A DNA stretch of 64,000 bases, taken from Bacillota bacterium. Lineage in GTDB: Bacteria > Bacillota > Clostridia > Christensenellales > SZUA-584. Location of the stretch: NCBI GenBank assembly GCA_023397655.1, contig JAEWTW010000031.1, positions 1 to 64,000 on the forward strand. The letters are read 5' to 3'. The translations under genes were made by a program, and so were the position numbers. Every line of letters begins with the position of its first letter. Position 1 is the stretch's first letter. Positions 23,336 to 32,506 of the stretch are shown piece by piece. The notes beneath the pieces were generated by a model. The model did no database searches. It was not told the DNA's origin and saw nothing but the letters and a program-made list of their open reading frames with translations.

Positions 23336-23950
23336 CTATAAGAAGTTTATTTTCATTTCAATATTTTTCCCCTCTCTGAACCATATTATGCTTTCAATGA
23401 TAGTCTTATAAAGAGTGTTTTGCTCTAAATTGCTTATGGATGTAGAAAAAAATCAACAAAGGCTTCAAGTATCTCTAATCGTTCATCGTCAGTAGTTTCT
23501 TGTTTTTCGGTATCCTTCTTTTTCAACTTATATATTCTCTTATTTAAATTATAGATTTCTGCTTCACGTCTCTTTTTTCTCTCAAGCCATTCATCACGAT
23601 TGTAATCGCCCATCTCATAGGCATCATTAAGCCGCCCTAATGCTCTTTTGATTTTATTAAGCATCATTTCTGATTCGAGGATTTCTTCTTTTAGCAGATT
23701 TGCAGAAGAAACATCTTCGGGAATGGTGGTTGCAGATAATATTTTTTCTCTATAAAGACCGATTTCTTTTAATACCATTTCTTCAATGACACTCAATTTG
23801 ATACCAGCGTTTTTGCATTTATTTCCGTGCTTATCAATATACCAGCATGGTTTAACTGATATAATGCCATCACTTCGTTTTGAAAAGTTTGAGTGCGACC
23901 ATAAATTGCACATTTGATAATTTTTATGATCCGGTTTGATATGATATAGC
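23336..23950 (-). pseudogene. Remnant of a second large serine recombinase
   Basis: The main frame (to 23913, open to the aldolase stop) encodes a zinc-ribbon tail (VKPCWYIDKHGNKCKNAG) and a coiled coil comparable to the C-terminal third of the 511-residue recombinase at 16413-17948. Near 23437 the frame shifts and continues as EQNTLYKTIIESIIWFREG...KINFL-stop (23336), matching the other protein's NDLYKSIIDCIIWTRKD...VKFK. The catalytic N-terminus is missing, cut where the frame meets the 3' end of the rhamnulose-phosphate aldolase gene. It sits just before the displaced DUF255 5' end, as the intact recombinase sits before its own copy. Confidence 0.75.
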
Positions 23951-24985
23951 CTATTCTTGTTTTTCTACCAGAGAAGCTCTATACTTCTCGCTTTCCCAAT
24001 TACGGATAAAATTAACACCCTCGTCACACAGAAGTTTTAACATTATCCCTGCGTGATCAATCTCAGTAATGATGTATGCAATACCCAGCATCACCTCTTC
24101 AATGACGCGCGCCTGCTTTTCACTTGTTTTGTACACAATCTTTGCTTCATTGTCGTTAATCAGTATCGTCTTGCCAAGGTTGCCGCCAAGGTATACAAGC
24201 TGGTCGGGATAGAGTATCGTCGTATTAAAATACTTCTCGTCCGCGCAAAAACGTTTGACAAAGGCTTTCAGGTACAGCGTTTCGCTGACGAACGCATCGC
24301 CCTGCGCCGCAATTATCGGCTGCGGAAACGGCGCACAGGAAAAGTACTTTGCGATCAAATCGTTCGCTTTGTCGTGAATTTCAATCGCTTCAACTGCGTC
24401 ATCGCTGGACGCGATAATCCCATGGTTCTCCATAAAAATGAGATCCGGATATTTCCCGTTGGCGGCCTCATGTTCCTCCACCTTGTCCTTAACATACATC
24501 GACAGGCGGAAACCGGGATTGATAAACGGTATAAAAATGTAATTCAGCCCGCTGCCGTCAAATATCTCCTCCGCAATCCGCTCACCCTCTTCTGAGCAGC
24601 AAAGGATGTTGGAGTACACCGAATGCGTGTGCACCACCGCGCGCTTTAAGTATGAGTGAAATCCGACCTCGACGGACGGGCGCCGGTCTTCCATGCCGAG
24701 CTGCAGCCGGATGCATTCCATGTTGATCGCCAGCGTCTCCTTCTCGACATCCACATCCGTCTTTTGAGCAAGCTTTGCATACCGGTCTTTGATCGCGGCG
24801 TAGTCCACGGTCACATATCCTTTTTCCTCTTCGACATCCAGCATCGAATAACCCGACGCCTTAATCGCCATGATGTTGCCGTCAAATTTATACGACGTAT
24901 TGCCGCCTCCGCCCTGTACGAAGTCCAGCCGTCCGCCCGCATACTGCGATATGTCTTTCATGCACTTTTTCTCTTGCTCGTACAT
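23951..24985 (-). CDS. Class II aldolase, probable L-rhamnulose-1-phosphate aldolase
   Basis: 344 residues. GGGGNTSYK (about 25-33) and KASGYSM open the class II aldolase/adducin fold. Zinc ligands are seen in VVHTHSVYSN and in MENHGIIASS. It would split L-rhamnulose-1-phosphate to dihydroxyacetone phosphate and L-lactaldehyde. It resembles the aldolase half of RhaE-type fusions but has no short-chain dehydrogenase domain. It follows rhaA by 8 bases behind AGGAGG, the last gene of the rhamnose run. Its 3' end abuts the recombinase remnant, so the final residues (around LVEKQE) may have been changed by that deletion. Confidence 0.8.
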   Translation of the reverse strand: MYEQEKKCMKDISQYAGGRLDFVQGGGGNTSYKFDGNIMAIKASGYSMLDVEEEKGYVTVDYAAIKDRYAKLAQKTDVDVEKETLAINMECIRLQLGMEDRRPSVEVGFHSYLKRAVVHTHSVYSNILCCSEEGERIAEEIFDGSGLNYIFIPFINPGFRLSMYVKDKVEEHEAANGKYPDLIFMENHGIIASSDDAVEAIEIHDKANDLIAKYFSCAPFPQPIIAAQGDAFVSETLYLKAFVKRFCADEKYFNTTILYPDQLVYLGGNLGKTILINDNEAKIVYKTSEKQARVIEEVMLGIAYIITEIDHAGIMLKLLCDEGVNFIRNWESEKYRASLVEKQE

Positions 24986-24993
24986 GATGCCTC

Positions 24994-26250
24994 CTATCTT
25001 TTCGACTGAACGTCCGCTTCGTATTTCTTCACGTCATCCAGCCAGTCGAACCCGGCTGGAACGCCGTGCTTCACGCAAAACATATCCCAAACCGCGCCCC
25101 AGTTCAGTTGCTTGACCTCTTCCATCAGCGCGAGCCGCGTGGTGAAATCGAAGTTTTCTTCCGCTTCAACGATAGCCCTTGGTTCAAGCAGCGCAATCAG
25201 CAGCGCTTTCTGGAACGCGCGCGTGCCGATCACCCAAGCTGCCACGCGGTTGATGCTGCCGTCGAAGAAATCCAGCCCGAAGTGGATGCGATCGCTTCCG
25301 TTTTGAATGCACTCCCTCGCAATCGCTTTGGTATCGTCCGACAGGCTCACGATATGGTCGCTGTCCCATCTGACACCGCGGGAAACGTGCAGCAGTATCT
25401 CGTCAATATACAGCAGCACCGAGCTGATCTTGTCTGATATCGTTTCCGTCGGGTGGAAGTGGCCGGAATCCAGTGTGAGGGCAATGCCCTTCTCCATCGC
25501 GTAACCCATATAGAACTCGTGGGACCCGGGCACAAAGCTTTCGCTGCCGATGCCAAACAGCTTGCACTCAACAGCGTCGAGCAGATGTGCTTTGTCAAAC
25601 TGCTTCTCAAAGCATGCATCCAGCGCATCCTTGAGGCGCAGACGGAAGCTTTTTCGGTCTGCCGGCGTATCCTTCATGCCGTCGGCTATCCAGACGTTGT
25701 TGACGCACTTGACGCCAAGCTGCCTGCCCATTTCCGCCGCGATTTCACGCGTCGCAACCGTATGGTCGATCCAGAACCTACGCACCTTTTCATCCGGATG
25801 CGACAGGGACATGTTGTCTTTAAACATATCGTGCGAGAAAATCGTCGGGTTGAAATCCAGTCCCATCTTCCGCTCTTTTGCCCAATCAATCCATCCTTGA
25901 AAATGCTCGACTGTCAGCTTATCCCGGTCCACCGCCTTGCCCATAAACTCCGGATACATCGCGTGAAGATTCAGCTTCTGCCTGCCCGGCAGCAGTGACA
26001 GCGTTTTGTCGATGTCCTGGCGCAGCTGCGCAATATTGCTTGCCTTTCCCGGATAGTTGCCGGTGGACATGATGCCGCCGGTCAGCTCGCCTTCGCCTTC
26101 AAAGCCGCTGACGTCGTCACCCTGCCAGCAGTGCAGCGATACCGCAATACTGTCCAGCGCCGTCATGGCCTGCAGGGTATCGATGCCGAAAGCTGCGTAT
26201 TCCTTCACTGCGATGTCATAGCTTTTTTGTATTGAATCCAAATCCCTCAT
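24994..26250 (-). CDS. rhaA: L-rhamnose isomerase
   Basis: 418 residues, the standard size of RhaA. Hallmarks include SLHCWQGDDVSGFE (about 36-49), GGIMSTGNYPG, NLHAMYPEF, DFNPTIFSHDM, TLDSGHFHPTE with metal-binding Asp and His, and RIHFGLDFFDGSINRVAAWVIG. It interconverts L-rhamnose and L-rhamnulose with a divalent metal. Start at 26250 chosen for AGAGGTG; 36 upstream in-frame codons overlap the rhaB gene and lack a ribosome site. Same strand and operon as rhaB and the aldolase. Confidence 0.96.
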   Translation of the reverse strand: MRDLDSIQKSYDIAVKEYAAFGIDTLQAMTALDSIAVSLHCWQGDDVSGFEGEGELTGGIMSTGNYPGKASNIAQLRQDIDKTLSLLPGRQKLNLHAMYPEFMGKAVDRDKLTVEHFQGWIDWAKERKMGLDFNPTIFSHDMFKDNMSLSHPDEKVRRFWIDHTVATREIAAEMGRQLGVKCVNNVWIADGMKDTPADRKSFRLRLKDALDACFEKQFDKAHLLDAVECKLFGIGSESFVPGSHEFYMGYAMEKGIALTLDSGHFHPTETISDKISSVLLYIDEILLHVSRGVRWDSDHIVSLSDDTKAIARECIQNGSDRIHFGLDFFDGSINRVAAWVIGTRAFQKALLIALLEPRAIVEAEENFDFTTRLALMEEVKQLNWGAVWDMFCVKHGVPAGFDWLDDVKKYEADVQSKR

Positions 26251-26275
26251 TCTGTCACCTCTCGCCCGATATATT

Positions 26276-27754
26276 TCAACTGCTCCAAACTCCCAGGCAT
26301 TCCCGGTATTTGTCGTCCCAAAGCGCACTATCCTCGGGCAAAAAGGTTTCCGGCTCAAACGTATCCATCACAACTTGTCGCAGCTGCCGGATCGACTCCA
26401 GCTCGCCGGAGCCGTAAGCCTGCATCAGTATGTTCCCTGTCGCCGTGGCTTCGACAGGACCCGCAACCACCCTCATCCCCGTCGCGTTGGCGGTAAACTG
26501 CGTCAGCATTTTGTTCTGGATGCCGCCGCCGATGATGTTGATCTGCTCTATAGCCTTGCCGGTCGCTCCGGCCAGCATCTCAAATACCGACCGGTACCTG
26601 AACGCAAGGCTTTCAAATATGATCCGCGCCACCTGCCCGATCTCAGCCGGGTTGAGCGTGCGCTGCCCGGTCCGTTCCAGATACGCGCATATTTCATGCG
26701 GCATATCCGCCGGGTTCAAAAACACGTCGTCGTTCGGGTCAATAAATCCGAAAAACGGTTCCGCCTGCTGCGCCAGCTCGACGATCTCACCGTATGTCAA
26801 ATCCGGCTGCGCTTTCAGCCACTGCGCCCGCGCCTGCTGCACCAGCCACAGCCCCATCACATTTCTCAAAAACAGTATTTTGCCGAACGAACTGCCGTAG
26901 TTGGCAATATTAAATTTCTTCGATTTTTCGTTCACAACCGCGCGGTCGAGCTCCAACCCCACCAAAGACCACGTGCCCGAGCTGATATACGCGGCGGTAT
27001 CCGCAAGCGAAGGCACCGCCGTCGCCGCGCTGGCCGTGTCATGCACCGGCGGCGCGATGACCTTGCACGCCTTTGAAATCCCGGTTTCTTCCGCAATGTC
27101 TTCTCTGACTGTACCAAGCACGCTGCCCGACGGGACAACCTCGGGCATCTTTTTGCGGTCGATGTCAAATGCCTCAAGCACCTCGTTTTGCCAGCCTCCG
27201 GTTACCGTGCTGTACATGTTGGATGTCGTCGCGATGGAGAATTCCGCTTTCACAGACCCGCAAAGAAAATTATGCAGTAAGTCGCCTATGAAAAGCAGAT
27301 ACTCACCCACCTCCAGTACAGAGTCGTCCCCCCTTTTGGCTGCGATCAGTTGGTTCAGCGTGTTGATCTCCATGTGTTGTATGCCCGTCAACTCGTACAA
27401 CTTATCCAGCCCCAGCTTTTCATCGATGATCTTCGACGTCCCGGCAGTCCGCTTGTCGCGGTAATGATACGGGATCGAGCAAAGCTCTCCGTTCCTGTCT
27501 AAAAAACCGCAGTCGATACCCCACGTATCCACGCCCATCGTACATGGCTCATCCCCATACTGCGCCGCGTACTTTTTCAGTCCGTTTTTGATCTCCCGGA
27601 ACAGCCGGTAGATATCCCAGCGCAGACTGCCGTTTACGAGCAAACCTTGTGTCGGGAATCGATGCAGTTCTTCCATGTGCAGCTTGCCGCGAACGATTTC
27701 ACCGACGATCGCCCGGCCGCTCTCTGCACCAAGGTCAAATGCAATGTGCTTCAT
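26276..27754 (-). CDS. rhaB: Rhamnulokinase
   Basis: 492 residues of the FGGY kinase family: FDLGAESGRAIVG (phosphate 1 motif, residues 5-17), MGVDTWGIDCGFLD with the catalytic Asp, SSGTWSLVGLE and IIGGGIQNKMLTQFTANATG (adenosine site). It phosphorylates L-rhamnulose at O1. The start codon overlaps the stop of the upstream uroporphyrinogen-decarboxylase-like gene (ATGA), so translation is coupled. Length and motifs are those of RhaB; no unusual feature. Confidence 0.95.
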   Translation of the reverse strand: MKHIAFDLGAESGRAIVGEIVRGKLHMEELHRFPTQGLLVNGSLRWDIYRLFREIKNGLKKYAAQYGDEPCTMGVDTWGIDCGFLDRNGELCSIPYHYRDKRTAGTSKIIDEKLGLDKLYELTGIQHMEINTLNQLIAAKRGDDSVLEVGEYLLFIGDLLHNFLCGSVKAEFSIATTSNMYSTVTGGWQNEVLEAFDIDRKKMPEVVPSGSVLGTVREDIAEETGISKACKVIAPPVHDTASAATAVPSLADTAAYISSGTWSLVGLELDRAVVNEKSKKFNIANYGSSFGKILFLRNVMGLWLVQQARAQWLKAQPDLTYGEIVELAQQAEPFFGFIDPNDDVFLNPADMPHEICAYLERTGQRTLNPAEIGQVARIIFESLAFRYRSVFEMLAGATGKAIEQINIIGGGIQNKMLTQFTANATGMRVVAGPVEATATGNILMQAYGSGELESIRQLRQVVMDTFEPETFLPEDSALWDDKYRECLGVWSS

Positions 27755-28803
27755 TGCCCGCCCACCACTTTTCTCAAACTTTGTTCATCTATCGGGTATT
27801 GCCCGAACTCCCTCACCGCATCCAGAAAAGCCTGGTAGTTTATCGGGCTGATGCCTTTGTGTATCGAGTTGCTCGACGAAATGATATGCCCGCCGCCGGC
27901 TGACCCGTCAAGTATGCACTGGGCTGTTTCTTTGCGTACGTCCTCCATACTCTTGTCAACCAACGTTTTAACGCAATCCACATTGCCCTTAAGCGCGATC
28001 CTGCCGCCGTAGGTTTTCTTCATATACGCCATGTCCATGTTACCGAGTGGGTCGATCGGATCGAGACAATCGATGCCCGAATCCACCAATTCGGGGAGTA
28101 TGGCGCGCAGGTCGCCGTCCGAATGCTTGATCACAAGCAGCCCCAGATCTTTGAAATTGCCGACCAGTTCCTTGAAATACGGATATACCTGCTCCATATA
28201 CATCTCCGGCTTCATCAGCAGCCCGGTGTTGTTCGCGATGTCGTCGCCGATCACAATGGCTTCCACGCCAATCTCCGCGAGGTTTTTGGCAATCTTCGTG
28301 CTGTGTTCCACACACATTTTCATCAGCGCTTCAATCAGTTCCGGGTCAAGGTAGAACGCCATCAGGAAGTCCTCGAACCCCATCAGGTCGCGCGGCTGTG
28401 AGATCACGTCCTTGACGCGCGCCACCACCGCAATCTCATCGCCGACTGCCGAGAGCGCCTTTTTAATCTTGTTGAACCGATAGTCCGCATCCGGATCGGG
28501 TATAACGAGCTTTTTAAAATCCGCCATGTCCTTAACCGGATACCCGACCGGATTCGGGTAGTCGTCGTATGATACGCGCACCACGCCCCACTCGTCCTTA
28601 AAATGCTTGTCGTCTATCGTTTCCTTCGTATAGTCAATCGACACCGCGATGCCGTCGAGACCCACTCTTTGCGCAAACTCAATATCGCCCTCGGCCCCGT
28701 TCATATCCTTCATCACCTGCGGATGAAGAACCCATTCCATCGTAGGCACGCGGTCCGGCTGCTGACGACGAAGCGCCGCGAGTATTCTCTCCCTGCCTGT
28801 CAT
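27751..28803 (-). CDS. Uroporphyrinogen decarboxylase-superfamily protein, paralogue with HSDGD site
   Basis: 350 residues from the ATG at 28803 (GGGAGG upstream). N-terminal TGRERILAALRRQQPDRVPTMEW is the superfamily start. At the position where corrinoid methyltransferases have a zinc-binding HxCG it reads IKHSDGD, with Asp in place of Cys, and the late motif is SSSNSIHKG with His. True haem-pathway UroD has an RQAGRYLPEY-type N-terminus, which is absent, so this is not HemE. The reaction is unknown. It lies between a rhamnose isomerase and rhamnulokinase genes, one base from its upstream neighbour, so it is cotranscribed with them. Confidence 0.85.
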   Translation of the reverse strand: MTGRERILAALRRQQPDRVPTMEWVLHPQVMKDMNGAEGDIEFAQRVGLDGIAVSIDYTKETIDDKHFKDEWGVVRVSYDDYPNPVGYPVKDMADFKKLVIPDPDADYRFNKIKKALSAVGDEIAVVARVKDVISQPRDLMGFEDFLMAFYLDPELIEALMKMCVEHSTKIAKNLAEIGVEAIVIGDDIANNTGLLMKPEMYMEQVYPYFKELVGNFKDLGLLVIKHSDGDLRAILPELVDSGIDCLDPIDPLGNMDMAYMKKTYGGRIALKGNVDCVKTLVDKSMEDVRKETAQCILDGSAGGGHIISSSNSIHKGISPINYQAFLDAVREFGQYPIDEQSLRKVVGGQ

Positions 28804-28804
28804 G

Positions 28805-30034
28805 TCAACCTCCCAGGGTGTTGATACCGTTATCTTCGCGCTCCGCCGCAATCATTTGCGCCCAACCGCTGCTCCTGTAGTTCTTAAGCGGATCAACATC
28901 ATCAAGGCCCATTTCCAGACGCACCTGCGCAATCAACGGTTCTACATCCGTGTTGAACGCATCCATGACCGTCTTGTTGGCCATGATGACGTCGTTGTTC
29001 GCCTGCGCTGCCGCCAGTGCTTTGCGGTCAATCGTCAGCGCCTTGGTGTGCGCCGTCTGTATGTTCATCACCGAATAGATGATTCCTTCGATGCTTGGTT
29101 CGATGTTGTGCGACTGGTCAAGCATATACGTGATATCCGTGTTCAAGCCGCCCATACCTGCGTCAACAATTTCCTTAAAGATCAAATACATCTCAAGCGG
29201 CTTGACCGTACCCGAGATCAGATCGTCGTCCGCGTATCTCCTGTTGTTGAAATGGAAACCGCCCAGTATGCCTTCGTCGAGCAATATTGAAATGATGTGC
29301 TCGATGTTGACGCCCGCCAGGTGGTGGCCCAGGTCGACGAGCACCTTGGCTTTGCTGCCCAGCTTATCACACATCAGCTTCGACATGCCCCAGTCCTGTA
29401 CGTCCGACGTGTAGAAGAACGGCTCAAACGGCTTGTATTCAAGCACCATCCGCATGTCGTCGTCCAGCGCGTCATACAACACCTTCAAACCTTCATACAA
29501 ACGATGCTTGCGCTCGCGCAGGTCGTCCTGCCCGGGATAGCTCGTGCCGTCCGCCACCCACATGCCGATAACCTTCGAGCCCATTTCACGCGCAATGCGT
29601 ACACAGTCAACAAAGTGCGCCTTCGACTGCTCGCGAACAGCTTCGATGGGGCTGCACAGGCTGCCGAACCTGAATTCCTGCCCGGAAAAAGTATTCGGAT
29701 GCACGGTGCCGATTTTCATGCCCTTGCTCTCGGCATATTCGCGCACCGGCGTGTATTTGCCGTCGTCCGTCACATCCCACAGCACATGGCTGGCCATTAC
29801 GGGGCAGATGCCGAGCACCCGCTGGATCTGCACGCAGTCGTCGATTTTGTCCCAGATGTTGCGGGCCGAACCCTTGTCGCGGAATGTGCCGTAACGCGTG
29901 CCCGAGTTGCCCACTGCCCAGGACGGCAGCTCGATTACAATGTCTTTCATCGCCTGTTTCGTCGCTTCAATATCAATACCGCGCTTTTGCAGGTCTTCTT
30001 CAAGCAGCTTCAGTTTTTCCTTGTGGTTGTTCAT
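28805..30034 (-). CDS. rhaI: L-rhamnose isomerase of the RhaI (Pseudomonas stutzeri) type
   Basis: 409 residues of the xylose-isomerase-like TIM barrel superfamily. Motifs include ELPSWAVGNSGTRYGTF, GTVHPNTFSGQEFRFGSLC, LEYKPFEPFFY (metal Glu), VDLGHHLAGVNIEHI (Asp/His), GGFHFNNRRYADDDL (His and Asp). These fit the broad-specificity RhaI group (L-rhamnose, also other sugars) and not RhaA. Ribosome site GGGAGG. It sits within the same minus-strand run as rhaA, so the cell has two isomerase types here; substrates may differ, for example a methylated or epimeric 6-deoxysugar (inference). Confidence 0.9.
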   Translation of the reverse strand: MNNHKEKLKLLEEDLQKRGIDIEATKQAMKDIVIELPSWAVGNSGTRYGTFRDKGSARNIWDKIDDCVQIQRVLGICPVMASHVLWDVTDDGKYTPVREYAESKGMKIGTVHPNTFSGQEFRFGSLCSPIEAVREQSKAHFVDCVRIAREMGSKVIGMWVADGTSYPGQDDLRERKHRLYEGLKVLYDALDDDMRMVLEYKPFEPFFYTSDVQDWGMSKLMCDKLGSKAKVLVDLGHHLAGVNIEHIISILLDEGILGGFHFNNRRYADDDLISGTVKPLEMYLIFKEIVDAGMGGLNTDITYMLDQSHNIEPSIEGIIYSVMNIQTAHTKALTIDRKALAAAQANNDVIMANKTVMDAFNTDVEPLIAQVRLEMGLDDVDPLKNYRSSGWAQMIAAEREDNGINTLGG

Positions 30035-30063
30035 AGTTGTCCTCCCTGGTTCGTATGCCTGTT

Positions 30064-31143
30064 TTATTTCTCATATAACGCATTGCGTGCCGCTTCCACA
30101 AACGCTACCACGTTCGCCCACGGCACCTCAGGTTCCAATATGTGCGAAGGCGCAATCAGCAGACCACCATTCACCCCCAGAATCTTTTGCACCTTTTTGA
30201 CCTCGGCACTCACGTCCTCTGGTTTTCCGAAAGGCATGGTCGTCTGTGTGCCAATGCCGCCCCAAAAAGCGATTTTATCGGCATAGGTGTCCGCGATTTT
30301 CTGCATGTCGTTGCATTCGGGCTGGATCGGGTTGAGTATATCAATGCCTTCATCCACAAAATTGTGGATCAGCCCCTCCACCCTGCCGCAGCTGTGCATA
30401 AAATAAAGCACATCCGGGTTAATCGCCTTGCCGGCCTTGACGATGCGGATCACTCTTTGTTTGATAAATTTTTCATATAGCTCTTGGCTCATGATCGGCG
30501 CGAGCTGAGTCGCTATATCGTCACCGAGGCGGATCACATCAACGCCGAGGCTTGCGTATTTTTCCGCCTGCCTGATCCGAAGCTCGGTCAGTTTTTCGAA
30601 AATCGCATCCGCGACTTCTTCATTAATATAAAGGTCCACCAACAGCTGTTCCATGCCGCGCATCATCCATGCCGTTTCAAACAGCGTTTGATACAGCTCA
30701 CCCATTACCACGTAGCCGCGCTGCTTATAGACGCGAATCTTCTCTTCCAATCCTTCAAACCGGTAATCCGCGTCAACATCCGGCCATTCGAAATCATATA
30801 CGTCCTGTGCCGTTTCGCAGCCAGCGAGCGGATGGAATTTGTATTCCAGAAAATGCTCGCTCGACCCGGGCGTCGCGCCCACTCCGAACTCATCAAATAT
30901 CACGTTGTCCGGCAGCTTCTCATTAAAATACTTCGAAAAATCCGTCTTTTTTTCCGTCCGGTTCAAATTGACCGACCGCGTATCAAAATCGAAATACTCA
31001 TCCGGTGTCAGATCCGTTCCGGTTTGCCGCTTATACTCTGCCATCAGGCTTGGCGTAAAAGCACCCCAGCTGATTTCAAAGGGCGCCCTGTCCGGCTTGC
31101 CCTGGCGGCGCATCGCCATCAATACTCTTTCTCTTGAATTCAC
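30064..31143 (-). CDS. Uroporphyrinogen decarboxylase-superfamily protein, HSCG class
   Basis: 359 residues from GTG at 31143 (GGAAGG upstream); N-terminus VNSRERVLMAMRRQGKPDRAPFEISWG. Site motifs: FMHSCGRVEGL (about 255-265) and, late, IAPSHILEPEVP with His in place of the third zinc ligand Cys. The RxxG/DxxR-like loops of haem-pathway UroD are not seen. Corrinoid/thiol methyltransferases of this superfamily bind zinc through HxC and a later Cys; this protein keeps only the first half. Function unassigned. Flanked by RhaI and the divergent 440-residue relative, all on one strand with short gaps. Confidence 0.85.
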   Translation of the reverse strand: MNSRERVLMAMRRQGKPDRAPFEISWGAFTPSLMAEYKRQTGTDLTPDEYFDFDTRSVNLNRTEKKTDFSKYFNEKLPDNVIFDEFGVGATPGSSEHFLEYKFHPLAGCETAQDVYDFEWPDVDADYRFEGLEEKIRVYKQRGYVVMGELYQTLFETAWMMRGMEQLLVDLYINEEVADAIFEKLTELRIRQAEKYASLGVDVIRLGDDIATQLAPIMSQELYEKFIKQRVIRIVKAGKAINPDVLYFMHSCGRVEGLIHNFVDEGIDILNPIQPECNDMQKIADTYADKIAFWGGIGTQTTMPFGKPEDVSAEVKKVQKILGVNGGLLIAPSHILEPEVPWANVVAFVEAARNALYEK

Positions 31144-31163
31144 TTTCTCTTCCTTCCTTGTTT

Positions 31164-32486
31164 TTAGATGCCAAATACTTTCTTCGCAAGCGCAACCCAC
31201 TCGGGCAGGCGCTTCATGTCTCCCCCAACGTTGTAGACATCGCGCACAACCAGTTCAACCGGGCATCCAAATCGCCTGGTCGCATTGTATGTGGCGCTCA
31301 GATCCTTCTTCATCAGCGCCCAGTCACCGTTGTTGCTGATGTGGGAAGGTGTCGGCTTCCTGCAATACACATAATCACCGCGCATCTGATCCGCGATCTT
31401 TTCGAAATTGTTCCAGCCGGATACCGACACGGTTCTCAGATTCGGAATCGCCTTTCTGATCTGCTCGAACCGGTCGTCCACCGCTTCGCAGCAGCCGTAA
31501 TACGACATGCCGAACATGTTTGATATCTCTGCAATATATTTCAGATAGAATTCGTCAAACATCGGCGGCGATACCATCGTCGTCTCCTGCGATTCCGCCC
31601 ACACCCACAGATCCTTTAACTCCGGCTTCCTAGCGGTATCCACATCTGGCAGACCCGACACATAGCCGTATCCGGACGGCCCTGCGAACTGGTTGTCGCT
31701 GTTGAATTCGAGCAGGCCTTCATCCATCATCCAGTTGAAGAACCGTACGCGGTCGTCCGTCAAGAAACGCATAAGCTCATGCAGCGCTTCAGGATAGTCG
31801 TACGGCCACATCATCAGGTTGTCGTTGCCCATCAGTTTGAACACATCCATCGTGATCCCGATAAAGTTGTTGCCGGTAAAAGGGTTGAAACCTGTGTCTG
31901 TCAGGAAATTGTCGTAGTTGCCGACGCGAACCGGGAGAATATCCCCAAAAATCTCTTCAAGAGCATTCTTCATTCCGAGCGTTTCTTCGCGGTCGACCTC
32001 AAAGCTGCGCTCTTTCAATTTGTGCAGATCGTCCGGGGTATGGATCGGAAAGTTAGACAGATAACCAAGCGAGTTTTCCGCGTGGTGTTCAACGATCGGA
32101 ACGCCATAGTCGCTGGGGTACACCTTCCACGGCACACGAAAATACTTTTCAAGCACGATATCGTCACCAAGGTCGTGATACTGCTTGATGCCGTAGACTA
32201 GCGTCCGTTCGGCGTTTCTCAGAAACTCATCTTCGCACTGCAGCATATCGTCCGTCATGAAGCCTGCTACTGAGAAGGTCTCGAAGAGTATCATCGGACG
32301 CTCGGGCTTCAGATCGCCCAGCGCTTTCCACTGGCGCTTCTTCGTCGCAATATCGTCGCTGTGCGCGATCTCAGCCCATTGCTTCGCGAGCTCGCGCAGT
32401 CGCGCTTTATCCTTCGGAGTGACTTTGACAAGCCCCGTTTTTTTGACTTCCCCCTCATGGGCATTGCTCATTACCGTGTAATCCAT
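31164..32486 (-). CDS. Divergent uroporphyrinogen decarboxylase-like protein (440 residues)
   Basis: 440 residues, longer than its neighbours. An N-terminal extension (about 1-60) contains KVTPKDKARLRELAKQWAEIAHSDD; the barrel part includes ETFSVAGFMTDDMLQ, RVGNYDNFLTDTGFNPFTGNNF, FLTDDRVRFFNWMMDEGL. Instead of HSCG it has MSYYGCCEAVDDRF (about 355-368). Placement in the superfamily is by overall layout and neighbours, so confidence is lower than for the others. Ribosome site GGAGAGG. Its stop lies 20 bases before the next gene's start; likely an operon member. Function unknown. Confidence 0.65.
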   Translation of the reverse strand: MDYTVMSNAHEGEVKKTGLVKVTPKDKARLRELAKQWAEIAHSDDIATKKRQWKALGDLKPERPMILFETFSVAGFMTDDMLQCEDEFLRNAERTLVYGIKQYHDLGDDIVLEKYFRVPWKVYPSDYGVPIVEHHAENSLGYLSNFPIHTPDDLHKLKERSFEVDREETLGMKNALEEIFGDILPVRVGNYDNFLTDTGFNPFTGNNFIGITMDVFKLMGNDNLMMWPYDYPEALHELMRFLTDDRVRFFNWMMDEGLLEFNSDNQFAGPSGYGYVSGLPDVDTARKPELKDLWVWAESQETTMVSPPMFDEFYLKYIAEISNMFGMSYYGCCEAVDDRFEQIRKAIPNLRTVSVSGWNNFEKIADQMRGDYVYCRKPTPSHISNNGDWALMKKDLSATYNATRRFGCPVELVVRDVYNVGGDMKRLPEWVALAKKVFGI

Positions 32487-32506
32487 CAGCTTCCTCTCCC
32501 AATGAA

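Noticed and set aside
28802..31339. Long open frames on the plus strand opposite the rhamnose and UroD-like genes
   Set aside because: They are reverse-strand shadows of GC-rich coding DNA; the minus-strand genes have clear families, starts and ribosome sites.
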